Below are positions 12,401 to 24,300 of a stretch of DNA of 64,000 bases, one piece after another. This DNA is from Sclerodactyla briareus (taxonomy: Eukaryota; Echinodermata; Holothuroidea; Dendrochirotida; Sclerodactylidae). Every line of letters begins with the position of its first letter. Position 1 is the first letter of the stretch. Under the pieces are notes generated by a model. It saw only the letters and a list, made by a program, of their open reading frames with translations, had not been told where the DNA came from and searched no databases. The translations under genes and the position numbers were made by a program. The stretch is taken from NCBI GenBank assembly GCA_026419785.1, contig JAODTK010000334.1, forward strand, positions 310,001 through 374,000, given 5' to 3'.

Positions 12401-14637
12401 CCCTGTTTAAATTTATCAGGCGCAATAGCTTCCTGATTTTGTCTGGGTGAAACTTCAGGCTAACTTTCTGTACTGGAAGAATTGCACAAGAACATCCCAT
12501 GTTGTAAACAAACATACACAACTGCCCAAGGCACTGACCAAAATTGTCAATCATTTTCAGTTGTCATCTATGGCAAACGACATGTCTCAAGTTTGCTCAC
12601 CGTCATGCTTAAACTCTAACAAGGTGTGGATGTTTATGACAGGCATCCTAATGATGATAGATACCCTCACTTATACATTCTAGGCTACCACTAGCAGAGT
12701 TGCACTGTGTTCACCTGACATGAGTATACTGCATCATTTTCTTCTCATTATCAATATACAATCCACCAAACACAATTAACCAGTATGTGTTCATCAATGA
12801 CCCATTAAAGTTTGTGTCTTCTTAGAATATGTTTTCTGGGCAGGCCTGAATAATTTATAGGAAAGTCATTTCACATGGACTCATCTGACGGACATTTATA
12901 AGAAAATGTGCACTCATCAAACAGCCACTCCTCCTGCAAGTGGAAGTAAAACCAAAAAGATGGAGGTTCCAATTCTGGTTTCTCTTGTAAGATGCGAGTC
13001 GCACATTCGTACCTTTTTGAAGATTAACCCTCTGACTCAGAATTGTGAACTTTATACTATCGTTATGTCTCTTCAAGCGCAGACAAGTAGGAAGAAACAT
13101 CAAACTAAGGATTTTCTATGCCAATATAATTGGGAACTGTGGAATTTGCGAGGGAACTTGATTACAAAATTGACACTTTCCAAGGAAGACTACTCCACAA
13201 TGTTCTCAACCTCAGATGGACCAATAACATTGGAACCAAACGTGATTCTATGATGTGACCGACCAAATCCCTCGGTCATCCATAGTGCCAACTAGGAGGT
13301 TGAGATTCCTCGCCATGTTGCAAGACCATGGAGACGGGGAGGGGGAGGTGGCTCAGAGAGGATTCTCTGGGGGGCATTGAGCATGCTGCTGGGCTGGTTT
13401 GGGAGACCCGTCGCTGCGTTGCTCGAAGGATCAGGTTGCAATTCAGGGACATTAACCTTAACAGTTTTGGGAAGCCGTGGCCTGCACTGGGCCTGCATAC
13501 AGAATCTTAATGCGTAGTGGAGGTGAATCGAATCGCGAAGCATGTCGGATAGACGAGACTCAACCTACTACGATCCACATTTCCATCATGATTATGAACC
13601 CTTTTGTTGAAACCAAAAGCAAAAGGCTTAGTGTTTCCTTGACTCTTTGACAACCCATAGCCAGGACACAAGAAAAATTGGGAGATTGTATCAAGCTCAT
13701 CATGGGAACATACGTCTGACAATTTCCACTTCTTCACCAACCAACAGTGGTTCCTATACTCTGATAAGATAGCTACCACTAATTTCAAAGATTTCCGACT
13801 TGGCCCCTGGTGAACCTCAAAACAATAGGGTTCATGTACTCATCATGGGGACACACATCCAAGTATGAGCTTCATCCTTCAGGTGGGGTTCAGTTATCGT
13901 GTTAACCAAGCCAAATGACTAAAATATGGACTTTCACACAATTTTAGATTTTTGATGACCAAAATTCACCCCCGACCTATACGCAAAACAAAAGTTCCTG
14001 TACTCCCCATAAGAAAGCGACACCACAAACTTCGAACCCAATCAGACCACCATTCTGGACTTCTCGTTCACACGGTTTTCAGACTTGGACTCTGGTGACC
14101 TTAGATGACCTCGACTGACCCAAACATAGGGTTCATTACCATGGACACACCTACCAATTATGAGCTTCATCCATCCAGTTGGGGTCGATTATCGTGTTAA
14201 CAATAGCCCGCGGCACATACATAATACATACACACACACACAGTCTACTGCATATATTCCTCTGTTCTCAAGGAATCAAAAATGTTCTGAAAGAGGAATA
14301 ATGAATTATGACTAGCGAACCTATATGGTTATCATGTACATGACCGGCGCACCCACCACCCTAGAGCATAGGGTATACTATAACAGTAATCAATAGCCTA
14401 CGGAAAATTTGCCACTAAAAATCCTGACTATTCAGACCTAAATCATTAATAGGAGGGCCTTGACCATTCTGTACTCAGTAGGCAAATCAGGTAAATGCAC
14501 GATTCTAATTTTAGAAATTGATGCACTCTCTGCAAACAGCAAATTCATCGACCGTGATTGTTACTTACGCCTCTGATACAGCAGCATCAACTGCCGAACG
14601 TTGTCAACCCATAATCGCATAATAGTCGCCAACCCAT
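9128..14637 (-). CDS. DNAJB13: DnaJ homolog subfamily B member 13, five exons, 3' end not found (locus span)
   Basis: Five minus-strand exons at 14569-14637, 12371-12467, 10176-10337, 9599-9753 and 9128-9432 reconstruct a type II J-domain co-chaperone. They give a start region 'DYYAIMG', the J-domain 'LKFHPDK' with the catalytic HPD triad, a G/F-type linker 'FGEEGLKNGVPTGSG', and substrate-binding CTD segments including 'KEGDQGPNNIPADIVFI'. DNAJB13 is an axonemal radial-spoke protein of motile cilia and sperm flagella. Introns have canonical splice sites. All five exons carry apparent single-base frameshifts relative to conserved residues, which I read as assembly indels because protein conservation is otherwise high. 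The expected final segment (about 50 residues after 'IPINDIV') was not found in 308-9127. The start codon faces CFAP47 head-to-head, 553 bp away. Confidence 0.92.
9599..9753 (-). CDS. DNAJB13: DNAJB13 exon 4
   Basis: It follows minus-strand acceptor 'ccggttag' and ends at donor 'gtatgagg'. It reads 'FFDGIHGDLSMGFGGLLGRS', 'KTQDPCIERDLVLSLEEIY', 'EVQRKEISRR'. These match the 'GGL.GR....QDP..ERDL.LSLE' block of DNAJB13. A small mismatch around 'TEVQRKE' may be another indel. Confidence 0.9.
9940..10060 (+). mobile_element. SINE body fragment in DNAJB13 intron
   Basis: 'tccctgggcaagacactta' followed by 'cccagtccaggtgataa' and 'ggtacctg' is the same tRNA-unrelated body as the SINE at 60.83 kb ('ccttgagcaaggtgcttta', 'tacccaggtgtaatgggtac'). 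No A/B box is visible here, so it is a truncated copy. Confidence 0.5.
10176..10337 (-). CDS. DNAJB13: DNAJB13 exon 3 (end of J-domain and linker)
   Basis: Minus-strand acceptor 'ttttcacag' and donor 'gtaagcatg' bound it. It reads 'PKEKAVYDQFGEEGLKNG', 'WLPGYTFHGDPHKVFRDF' and, after a one-base shift, 'GGNNPFN'. The family signature 'GY.FHG.P..VF..FFGG.NPF' is clear. Confidence 0.93.
10338..12370. other. DNAJB13 intron 2
   Basis: No additional exon seen. It holds one 16-bp inverted repeat (11451-11466 / 11540-11555, listed separately) and scattered small open frames without support. Confidence 0.5.
11451..11555. repeat. Short inverted repeat (16-bp arms, 1 mismatch)
   Basis: 'tacggtagtatggaga' at 11451-11466 is inversely matched by 'tctccataccaccgta' at 11540-11555. 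It could be a MITE-like or hairpin element; no target duplication is obvious. Confidence 0.4.
12371..12467 (-). CDS. DNAJB13: DNAJB13 exon 2 (J-domain with HPD motif)
   Basis: Acceptor 'ccagtacag' and donor 'gtgagt' (minus) bound it. It reads 'KVSLKFHPDK' with the HPD motif that stimulates Hsp70 ATPase. After frame changes 'EAIAPDKFKQ'-like sequence and 'AAEGIYVLSD' follow. This is helix II to helix IV of a J-domain. At least two apparent indels interrupt the frame. Confidence 0.9.
12468..13580. other. DNAJB13 intron 1, proximal part
   Basis: It contains a 115-codon open frame (12906-13253, +) and overlapping minus frames without domain or splice support. Nothing else recognised. Confidence 0.4.
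13581..14265. repeat. Dispersed repeat with internal duplicated modules and CA run
   Basis: 'atgagcttcatcc' plus 'gttatcgtgttaac'-like blocks occur at about 13866-13910 and 14160-14200, about 295 bp apart. Each is preceded by a 'gggttcat' and 'ggacacac' segment. The copy nearer the promoter ends in 'acacacacacacac' at about 14228. Confidence 0.5.
14569..14637 (-). CDS. DNAJB13: DNAJB13 exon 1 (start codon)
   Basis: ATG on the minus strand at 14637-14635, donor 'gtaagt' just after 14569. After one-base corrections it reads as Met-Gly, then 'DYYAIMG', then 'SAVDAAVSEA', matching the 'MG.DYY..LG..R.A..A.IK.A' start of DNAJB13. The exon is short (69 bp) and holds two or three apparent indels, so the assignment rests on position, the 'DYY' motif and the donor. 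Confidence 0.75.
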
Positions 14638-15190
14638 ATGCTCGTTTCTGAACTCTAGGATTATGGTAACTTTACACATATGACTCGACTGAAGTCTCGC
14701 CGCAACCGCGTACGGTCAGCTGAATTGCGTTTGTACGGGATCAGCGAACTCAAAAGCGAAGCACATATGAACAGGATGAAGCATCTGATATGTAAACAAT
14801 CGGCCTTAGCAACCAGGACGAGCAAACTTAATAATTTCCGAATGACGTTGCGCAGTTACATGTCTTTATAAGCTATTTTAATGAAAAGAAAACCTTAAAA
14901 TACTTCAAAATTTAAACAAAAAAACCAAATTGATATGCTTTCTCAAGAGCTTGTCAGTTTAGTACTCAATTGTGACTTTGCATAAATCCGTACGGCTGCT
15001 TCCCCGGCTACCGGCACACGGGACTCCGGCGCAAAGTACAAGACGTACGTCGAGAGTGAAGTGAGTGAAGTGACTGAAGTAGGTTGGTGAAAGAAGTCCT
15101 TGCCTTGTTTACTAAATTATTTTCAAGTCGAAAATCGTTGAACTGAAGAAATATATCTAGAGAGAGTCGTTTTACTACCCACCCGCCACG
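14638..15190. promoter_or_regulatory. Putative bidirectional promoter between DNAJB13 and CFAP47
   Basis: Only 553 bp separate the two divergent start codons. It contains forkhead-type motifs 'tgtaaaca' (14791-14798) and, inverted, 'tgtttac' (15106-15112). Beside the first lies an X-box-like 'tcggccttagcaac' (14800-14813) with a perfect AGCAAC right half and an imperfect left half. FOXJ1 (forkhead) and RFX (X-box) factors are the established regulators of motile-cilia genes. Motif presence is seen; function is inferred. Confidence 0.55.
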
Positions 15191-15338
15191 ATGGACGGGG
15201 ATATTAGTGGAGTCCGTAAATTCCTACGGTGATGAGTTTTATGATGCTGAGCAGTCACAATCCATGTTCCGAATTATCACTGTGCAGCATATCAGCTCAT
15301 TAGCAAACAAGTGAAGTTCAATGGTCCAGGGACTCACG
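15191..15338 (+). CDS. CFAP47: CFAP47 exon 1 (start codon)
   Basis: ATG at 15191 gives 'MDGDISGVRK'. After a one-base shift 'EFYDAEQSQSMFRI' follows, then 'TVQHISSL' and in a third frame 'SKQVKFNGPGTH' before donor 'gtatgt'. The order matches the CFAP47 N-terminus (acidic 'DG.I.GV', 'F.DAE', 'I.VQN.', 'K...F.GP'). I chose this ATG because similarity begins with it. Three apparent indels. Confidence 0.82.
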
Positions 15339-18300
15339 GTATGTATTCGGCTACTGTCTATCCACTATGTGGTCATTCGATCAATATGATGTGGGCCTAC
15401 GTGGGCTATGTTGTTCAAAGAATTAAGAATAAAGAATTTTCCAGAAAGCACAACTTTTAGGTTCTGATAGGCCAACATAATGAGTGTACTGTACTAGGAG
15501 GTCTCCCGATGTTCCACAGGGTTGATGTTCCCAGGGTTCGATGTTCCCAGGGTTTATGTTCCCAGGGTCCGTGTTCCCCGTTTTCGTTATATTTTTAAAG
15601 ACCCATGGAGGTTTTACGAGGTTCGGTGTTCCCAGGGTGCGATGTTCCCAGGGTCCGATGTTCCCAGGGTCCGATGTTCCTAGTTTTTTTATTTTTTTTT
15701 TTTTTTTATTTTTAATGACCCATGATTTACAAGGTTCGATGTTTCTGAGGTTCGATGTTCCCAGGTCCGATGGTCACAGGGTTCGAATGTTCCCCGTTTT
15801 TGGTTAATTAATGATCCATGAATTTAAAAGGTTCGATGTGCCAGGGGTCAATGTTCCCAGGGGATAATGGATCATTAAAAAATATAACAAAAACGGGGAA
15901 CATCGAACCATGGGACAATCGGACCATGGGAACGTCAGACCCTGGGAACATTGAACTTAGATTCATGAATCATAAAAAATATAACAGAAACAGGGAAATC
16001 GCGCACCCTGGGAACACGAAACCGGGGGGGAAACATTGACGTAGCCATACGGTGTGTTGGTGTTACTGTTAGGCCTAGCCTAGGTTAATTTATCATTCTG
16101 TTGATTCTAATAGTTGTGTCGACCAAGTTGATTGTTGATATTACAGTCATGTTCTTCATTCTTCTTGTGAACCAGTCTGTAATGAATGCAATGAAACGTT
16201 CTCCAAATGTGTCCTTTATATCTCTAACCTGTTTATTATGACTCTCCAATTTGCAGCACAAGCATGAAGAAACACAGGAAACACAACAGTTACCGTAACA
16301 GCCAGCTGGCTATTTTGGTGGACATGTCCGGACTATGTATAAAATCTGGAAGGGTCCAATTTGTTTTAAACTAACTATATAAGTGATTGTCATTTTTGAT
16401 GGCTTATTACAAACATTATGGACCAAATAATGATGATTTTGATGGCAGAGTTGCATTTATCAAGCTCGTTTTCCTCCATGACCAAATGACCTAGTGTGGC
16501 CGATCGAACATTGTTAGAGGTGATAAAAGATGTCTTGACCTGCAACAATGGAATATAAGATCCTGAGGTATCCTAAGGTAAATGTGTAGGAATCTTAGTT
16601 GATGGGAAAGGTCAAGGTGTCGAAGGTATTAACCGGGGCACGTATGCCACTGTTCCATTCTGGATGGATATATGTTGACCCAACTGAGTCGTAACAATGC
16701 TTAATGAACGAGAGAAATACATTGGCTATGAGGAAATGAGGTTCGAAGGTCATTAGCAGGGGCACAATAGAACATTGTTTGAAGCTGCTTTTGGCCTTGG
16801 GATCTTTAACCCAATAACATTGAACACACATATTGTGCATTGTCTTAGACATTGTGCGGTTTGAGCGAAAGGCACAGTGGTGATCTAGTTTGTGAGAAAA
16901 ATTGATTACATGATCCCTTTGTGAAACCCTGGTAACATGATATTCTCGAGATATGCTTGGTTAATCAAGGTGAAAATTGCTATGCAGCCCCATATGGGGA
17001 TTTTTTTTTTTGCAAGAAATTGGAAAATTGTGAAAGAATTGAATTTATATTATAGGCTTATGAACAGGATAACTCAACAGCTCAATCCAAACTCAATTGG
17101 TATGTGGGTTCCCCATAATGTGTACATGATCTCTTTTGTTTTAGGGTCAGGCTCAAAGGCCCTCGAGGTAATGTACAGAAACATAATAATAATAATACAC
17201 TCATTTATATAGCGCTGTGTTTAGGCCTCCTAGAGCTTGCCAGTGGCGCTTTACAAAACAAGAGAGATAGAGAGGGAAATACAAATAGACAATTAAGAGA
17301 AGCATAAAGAAAAAGGTAAGTCTCAATGAGCCTTTGGAATGCAACAATGTCTCTGTGGCAGATTAAGCAGTAGGAAGGGCATTTCGAAGCGAGGGGGTGG
17401 CAATGGTAAAAGCACAGTCTCCGGCGGAATGCTTTTTGGCTTTCTTTCTCTGAAGTAAGGAGCTGATGAAATGAGCGACTGCATACCAAAAACCTTGCGA
17501 ACATGATTATTTGATCCATAATGCATAATCCGATCAAGTTGGAATTAGTATGCAGTTTCTTAGGGGGGAGTACGGAGATCCCAATGATTGGGTATGGGTG
17601 GGAGAGTAAATAGTGGGTAAAAAATGGGCAAATTATGATAAATTGCATTTGGTCACCAAATATATCTCAACATTTTATGGCGAAGAAGAAAGTTCTGTGA
17701 TGTGATTCAGTGAGTTTATATTGGTGGGTTCTTCTAATTGTCCTTTCTTTTCTATAGATTTCAAGTTATTGTGGACAATCCAAGCAAGCCCATTGCTCCT
17801 GGTCTGGAGGTTAACGCGACAGTCGAGTTCTGCACGGACAAGAGTGAAAGACTGGCAGGACCGGATAATTCTGCAGGTAGATGAAGACGTCATTGAGATA
17901 CCGCTTTGTGCGTAAGTAGTCTTCCTTATGCCAATCCCCAATGCTAAATGTCTTCTCTTTTTCACAAATTGCATCTCTGTCCATATCTTTTTCCATACAT
18001 GTCAAAGTAAAGTGAACATGCAAGCGAAACATTACTTCCCCCTCCCTTCTCTACTACTACTGGTGTAGCTAGTGTTGGAATTGTGCTGAAAACCATGCAA
18101 CAAAGCCTTTGGGACTGAAATCTGGATTACAGCTTATACACATTATTGTTCACTAAAGGAAATATGAGTTTCTGTATTAACTTTTTAGAAATACTACCTC
18201 TCATGACTGTTGACTGTTAAGGTAGAGTATAGCAGTATCCACTGTCTCGGGTCTGCTACAGTCTTGGCTGGATTGATACAATTCAATTCAATTCAATTTA

Positions 18301-21300
18301 TTTCGTCTATACAAAAATACAATGGTACAGACAGGACACTAGAAAAACGAGTTTATAAACAAGTTTGATATTCGACTAGTGAAACCAGTGAAAACTAAAA
18401 ACAGAGAAGATACATGACAAGAAAGTGGATTACAAGGGATACAATTATAGGAGGAAGTATTGATCGTAAAGGTAAGCTTTGAGATTACGATTAAAGGTGC
18501 TAGTGTGGTAGACATCTTTATGACATTTGGTAAACCATCCATATCTTAACGCAGTAGTAGTTCAAAGTAATTTGCCATGTTTTCGAGTTGTGCGGCTTCT
18601 GAGAGAGAGCATTGTTCCTTGTGCGTGCGCAGCTTCGAAGGTCGCACAGGTTAATAAGGCGAGAAACTACAAGAGCAGATAATTATTTACATCCTGTACT
18701 GTAGTAACGAACAAATCTTTATAACAGAATATCGTAGACCTTAAGGGTGGTAAGATGGAATGAAGAGCATTCGTGGAGTACCCCCGAACGGTGTCTGTAA
18801 GTCTCAGTTTTCAAGACTCCTATTTTGAAGGACTTGTAACGGGCTTTCAGTAAGGTGGCGGAGGGCATGCCGTAATTTCTCTACAAACCCGTAAGGAGAT
18901 CCTGAACCATACAAAGGGAATGGTTAGCTGAAATAGCGCGCAGGAGTGAGCGAAGCTCTGATGCGAAAGAAAATCACCATTATACTTAAGCCCGATTCAT
19001 TGCAGAGAGCATCACTGGGTTTGCTTTAAGAATAACTTGGTCGTCGATGAACAGAACCTCAGTACTAACAACAGTCGTCTTATAAATACATATATCATTT
19101 AAGATGAAGTGCTAAGGACAGGTGTGAGTAACCTGTTGTTTGGTGGAAAAGTGGAGAAGTTGTGTTTTTCCCTAGAAAAAAAAAAAATTGCCCAAAGTCA
19201 TTGTTAGAGTCAAACCAGTTTTTAGCCTGACGAGAACATCAATGAGCTTTATAAACAAGGATTAGTGCAACTGCTGTCTGAACAAAAAAAAACATTTGTA
19301 TCATCAGGCGAAAAGTCTGATTGAATCCGAGGAACAAGAAAAACATTACTGAATCATTTACGTAAATAAGAATAACCAGCGGACCTAAAAAAGACCCCTG
19401 GGGCACACCCATAGTAACGAACGTTGGAACTTGACGAATAACATCCATTGACTCCCGTGCTTGTTTCCTATTAGTTAGTAGGTGAGATGACGCATAAGCC
19501 TACCACGAATACCGTCATGTACAATTTGGCAAAGAAGGATTTATGGTCAATATTGTCCCAAAACAAAAGCTTTCTAAGCTCAAGATAACGGCCCAAGACG
19601 CACTCGCCGTTGTCGAGATGAGTACTAATACAATTAACTGTTTCCACCAGAGCATGACCCGTGCTGTGCCCCTTATGAAAACCAAATTGGAAATCGAATA
19701 AAGTATTATTAATACTCAAGGAATACCTAGGCGTTTCTCGATTAACCTTTCCAATACTGTATTAAACAGCAAAAGACTGAAGGAAACAGTAATGTTCCGG
19801 AAGGCTTCGTCCCCCCTTCTGAAAGTGTGAATTACTTTGGCCTCCTTTAAGGCTTCGGGGTAAACAACGGTGGTTATAACAAGAATTAAATACATGCCAC
19901 AGGACTGGCGCAATTAGATGCGAGATGGACTTCATACTAGGGGGGGTGCCATCAACACCATGCGACTTATTATCTTTTTAAGAGCGTAATTTTCATACAA
20001 ATTCACTACAAGTGGTAGGAGTTAAGAACATAGTGTTAATAATAATAGTTCATGCATAAATTGAATTGGATCGTTATTACTCATGATATTATCACTGAGT
20101 TTTTTTACCAACTTTGAAAAAAAAGTCATTGAAGCATTTGCTATGTCACCGTCGTCAAACAATAGTATATGATGTAGTCAAGTTGTTAACATGAGTGGTG
20201 GAATACTTTACTGTCAGCAGATTGTGAAGGATAGGACCAACGTTTTCTGTGCAGAGTGTTGATAATCATGACTAATACGATTGGGATTATTGTGACTTTG
20301 AATCGCTTATTGTTTTGTTGAGGACAGATTGACTTTGACAATGAAGCTTTTCTTTCGGGAGTAGGGGTAGCAATAAACTTGCGGAACATGGTATTTTTTC
20401 CGGTTTAATCGAAGTTTTGATGCCGGCATAATCAAGGGCTTTTGCTTAGCCTTTTGACGGGACAACCTAACAGAACGAAAGTATTCGTCATGGGTGGCAA
20501 TAACCTTGGAAATGAATATGCTGTAAGCTTCGTTCGCATCAGCCGTACCATAGACACTTTCTGAGAAGTCAGTAGACTGAATGTGACCAATAAATTTATC
20601 AAAGTTATTAATGCTGTAAATTCGAACAAACGGTATGTTTTCTCAGCACCGTTAGTTGTAATGTTTCGACGGCAAAATTGACAATGATCACTAAGATCGC
20701 ATAATAAGTGGTCCAGCGATAATCTCTGAGCGTATTCAGTGTGCAACTTAACAAAATAGATAATCAGCGTACTAGAAGATTCATTTAACCTCGTGTAGGG
20801 TAATTACTGTGAAAAAAGATGGCATTTCATAGATTAACATCACTAGCAACAGTACTGCCTGTTTCCTATTTGCTCAGCTCAATGTTCAAGTCCCCACCAA
20901 AGATACAGGAACTACTCCCTGGGGATCGTATCGCTGCCTTTTCTAAGCATGGAAAAGTGAACATTTCCTTTAGGATTCCTATAGCAAACGATGATTTGCT
21001 ATCTTTGTGGTTTACATTTGACGTCTACCCATAGGTCCTCTACTTGGCTATTATTCATTGCAGTCTAAATAATGAATAATAATATTTTCTTCCTATACCT
21101 TTGACACACCAATTTTTTAACAAATAGCAACACCACGCATTTGGACTGCGGAGGTACAAGTTTCAAAAGAATAATCTTGGCAAATGTTTGCAACGAGTGT
21201 GGACCACATTTACCAATTTCAGAAGCATATGATAATCAAATTCCGTATTCAAAGACCTTCAAGAAAAGCAACAAATTCCTCAAGTGCTTGGGATGCTTCC

Positions 21301-24300
21301 GAATATTGAGTGAAGCACCGAAGGTCTTATGAAGGTGTTTTTCATATTTTTGAAAGAAACGTCACTATAATAACTACAATTGGAACTAAAACGTCCGTCG
21401 GATACATTGTTTCCCACACAAGATTATATAGATACTTTCAGAAGAGAAAGACCCTGTGCCACTGGTGTGTTTCCCACCAAGTAACAGCAACTGAATATCA
21501 TCATGAAACCGTTGAATACCACTATCAGAGGACAGTTCCGACCACCAATTCTGCTCCTCTGCTCCCCTGCAGCTACAGTCCTCAGCCTCTGCTGGAGCTG
21601 GAGGGGCCAGTTTGACTTTGGTGATGTCGTCAAGAACTCAGGTGTATCCCAAGGAGGTCACCGTTGTCACATGGGAGTCTTCCAGGGAGCTTCACCATTC
21701 ATAGCAGGGAAGGCTCCCATGACAATTCTTCCTACCAAGGGATTGTTTGAAACCAAACACAGCACAGAATATTAGGTATGTCTGCATTTTGTCATTTCGT
21801 GCCTCCCTTGTTAGCCATGTCAGTCGGTTAGCCATAATTTTGAGTAAAATGGACACTAATGATCCAGAACATGGCCTATACTGCAGCGTGCTTGAATTTC
21901 AAGGGTACATGCTACACATGGTCATGTGTTGCTATTCTATGCTTTATATCCGAGCATAAATTCTGTTTTAGTGAAACATGAGATATGGAATCTCCTGTTA
22001 CGAAAGAGATGAGAGGCACATGATCAGTTAACAGACGTGGTCCTCAAGTTGAATGAAATGCAATTTGTGAACCCATTGACCAACCACACATGCTACATTG
22101 GGATGGAATTCACATTGTTGTCGAGCGTAGCATTTTTTGTGTAGTCTTGCAGTAACTTGTGGCAGTGAATTAGTTTGCTGACAAAGTTCTCAACTAAAAG
22201 TATGCCTGCTTGAAAGTTGAAGCCGTTAGTATGCTCTTATACCACTGTGATGTGCTCTATCAGGCATATCTTTGCATAATGGCTCATCATGGTACCCATA
22301 ATGTAAGTGAGAACCATGTAACTAACTTGAGCACCATATTAATTTGATAATAAAAAAAACCAACAGTAATACCCAATTTATATAGCCTCCCTATATCAGT
22401 CATTGACCGATCTAGGGCGCTTTACAGCATATTACCTTGGTCATTATAACTGGTAGCATTTGGTCATTCCTGCAGGGCTGAAATTGAGGTTCCAGAATAG
22501 GAAGGCCAATCTTTCACTCTTTTCAAGGGCACATCATAAGTCTGTCAGGGCACCAAGGCCAAGCCATACAAATTGTATTGCATTGTGGAGTAGGAACCGA
22601 AGGCCGTATGGCTTACAGGAAGTAAATTTTGTGAGCACCATTGCCATTGCGAAATATTAACTAGTCTTATATAACGCGAACTCCAACAAAAGAGTTGTTC
22701 AATGTGCTTTACGGGTTCTGAGAGTGCAGTGGAAAACTTAGGACTGGGAAAAAAAGGAAGTTTTCGATGACGTCTGAAGATATCAATAGAGGTCGAAGGA
22801 CCTCAAATAACAGGAAGGGAGGTTCAATAAGCAGGGAACATAGTTTAATAAAGCTACGGTCACCATATGTTTTTGTCATTGACTACTATAATATCCCTAC
22901 TTCATGCTCTTAGGTTGAATTTGTTACGAACCATGCTGGGATTCTGGAAGAGAGGCTGAGTAGTATCAACATTGGTCTTAATTCACCATTCTGTAACCTT
23001 TGTCTTCTTTCTTGGTTATTTTGGGAGTATCAAACTTGGGACTGAACTTCCTGGTGGATCATTCATGAGAATGGATCCTTTCGTTATGTCTAGATGATGA
23101 ACTAGTGTAACCATGTGTGAGCACCTGTCCTGAGTCCCTGAAATCAGAATTGATGGCTTTGTGTGTATAACTCTTCTGGGTGTGCAGCACGCAATGGGCA
23201 GCATAATGCCTAAAAGAGTTTGTGCACATGCTACAGCGGCCGATGTTCATGTGATGTGGGTTGAGCGGGTTTTGCGGTTGGGGTTTGAATTGAGCTTTGG
23301 GAAAAATTCTGGAGTGGTAGGGGATGTTTCCGTGATGCAGAAGTGTGTTCAGTAGTTTGTCTGATGCTTTATTCGGACCCACAGGTCTCTGCTGACCAAG
23401 TGAGTAATTAGTATTTAATTTGGTTGCTAATGATTTATTTGCTGGCCAGTGAGATTCTTTAACCCTTTCGCTACGTATACGCCCGCTCCGGGCGTATAGC
23501 TTACCATCGGTTTTTACTGGGAAGACCCGCTCGGGCGTATGATACCTATTGGTTACGGAAAGGCCCAAGTTTTTTTAAGAAAACGATTGGTCAGTAATCG
23601 TGATCTGGAGTGTGATAGGCTTCAAGAATGAATAGTTTTTTTTATATAGCGCCCTCTAAGCATTATATTTGGTCTGTCATGGCGAGTACTTCGCGGAAAA
23701 CAAACAAGCATCATAATTCGGACTTTTCGTCAGCTGTTGGAACTCTCATCACAGATGTTGACAGTTTGCGATGAAGATATTGACCTTGGAGAAGATATCG
23801 AGGATGTTAAATATCACGGAGAATCTGATGAGTATGATTCTGAGGATAAAGTTCCTCTTTCCAGGGCCCCGCAGGGCCTAGGCATGGTGGCTAGGCCTCC
23901 TATTCCGTAACACACGTAGGCAATGGCGATGTACCTGCTGCTCTGTCTAGGGCTGCTGCCAGGCCTAACCTGGGAGTTTCTGTGTGTACCATACACGGCT
24001 GGACTACTATAGAGATGACTAGATGCACCAGAGAAGAAAAGAGGACAAGGCTAGTGTGTTTAATGATTGTATTTGTGCGTTCATCTCCATTTGAAAGTAT
24101 GGAAACATTGAATAACAATGAGTCCGATTGGAATACGTAATTAGCTGACTATGTTAATTAGTGTATGATATGCAAATTAGCTCAGTTCATTATAAACATC
24201 CCTCAAAACCTTTCTCTGGCCTTCCTAGATCATTCCGGTAAAAGACATGCCACCTGATGTATTCTAAGATGGGGAAAACCAGAGAGTTTTGAAAGTACTG

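Noticed and set aside
12906-13253. 115-codon open frame inside DNAJB13 intron 1
   Set aside because: Overlaps an equally long minus-strand frame; no recognisable domain.
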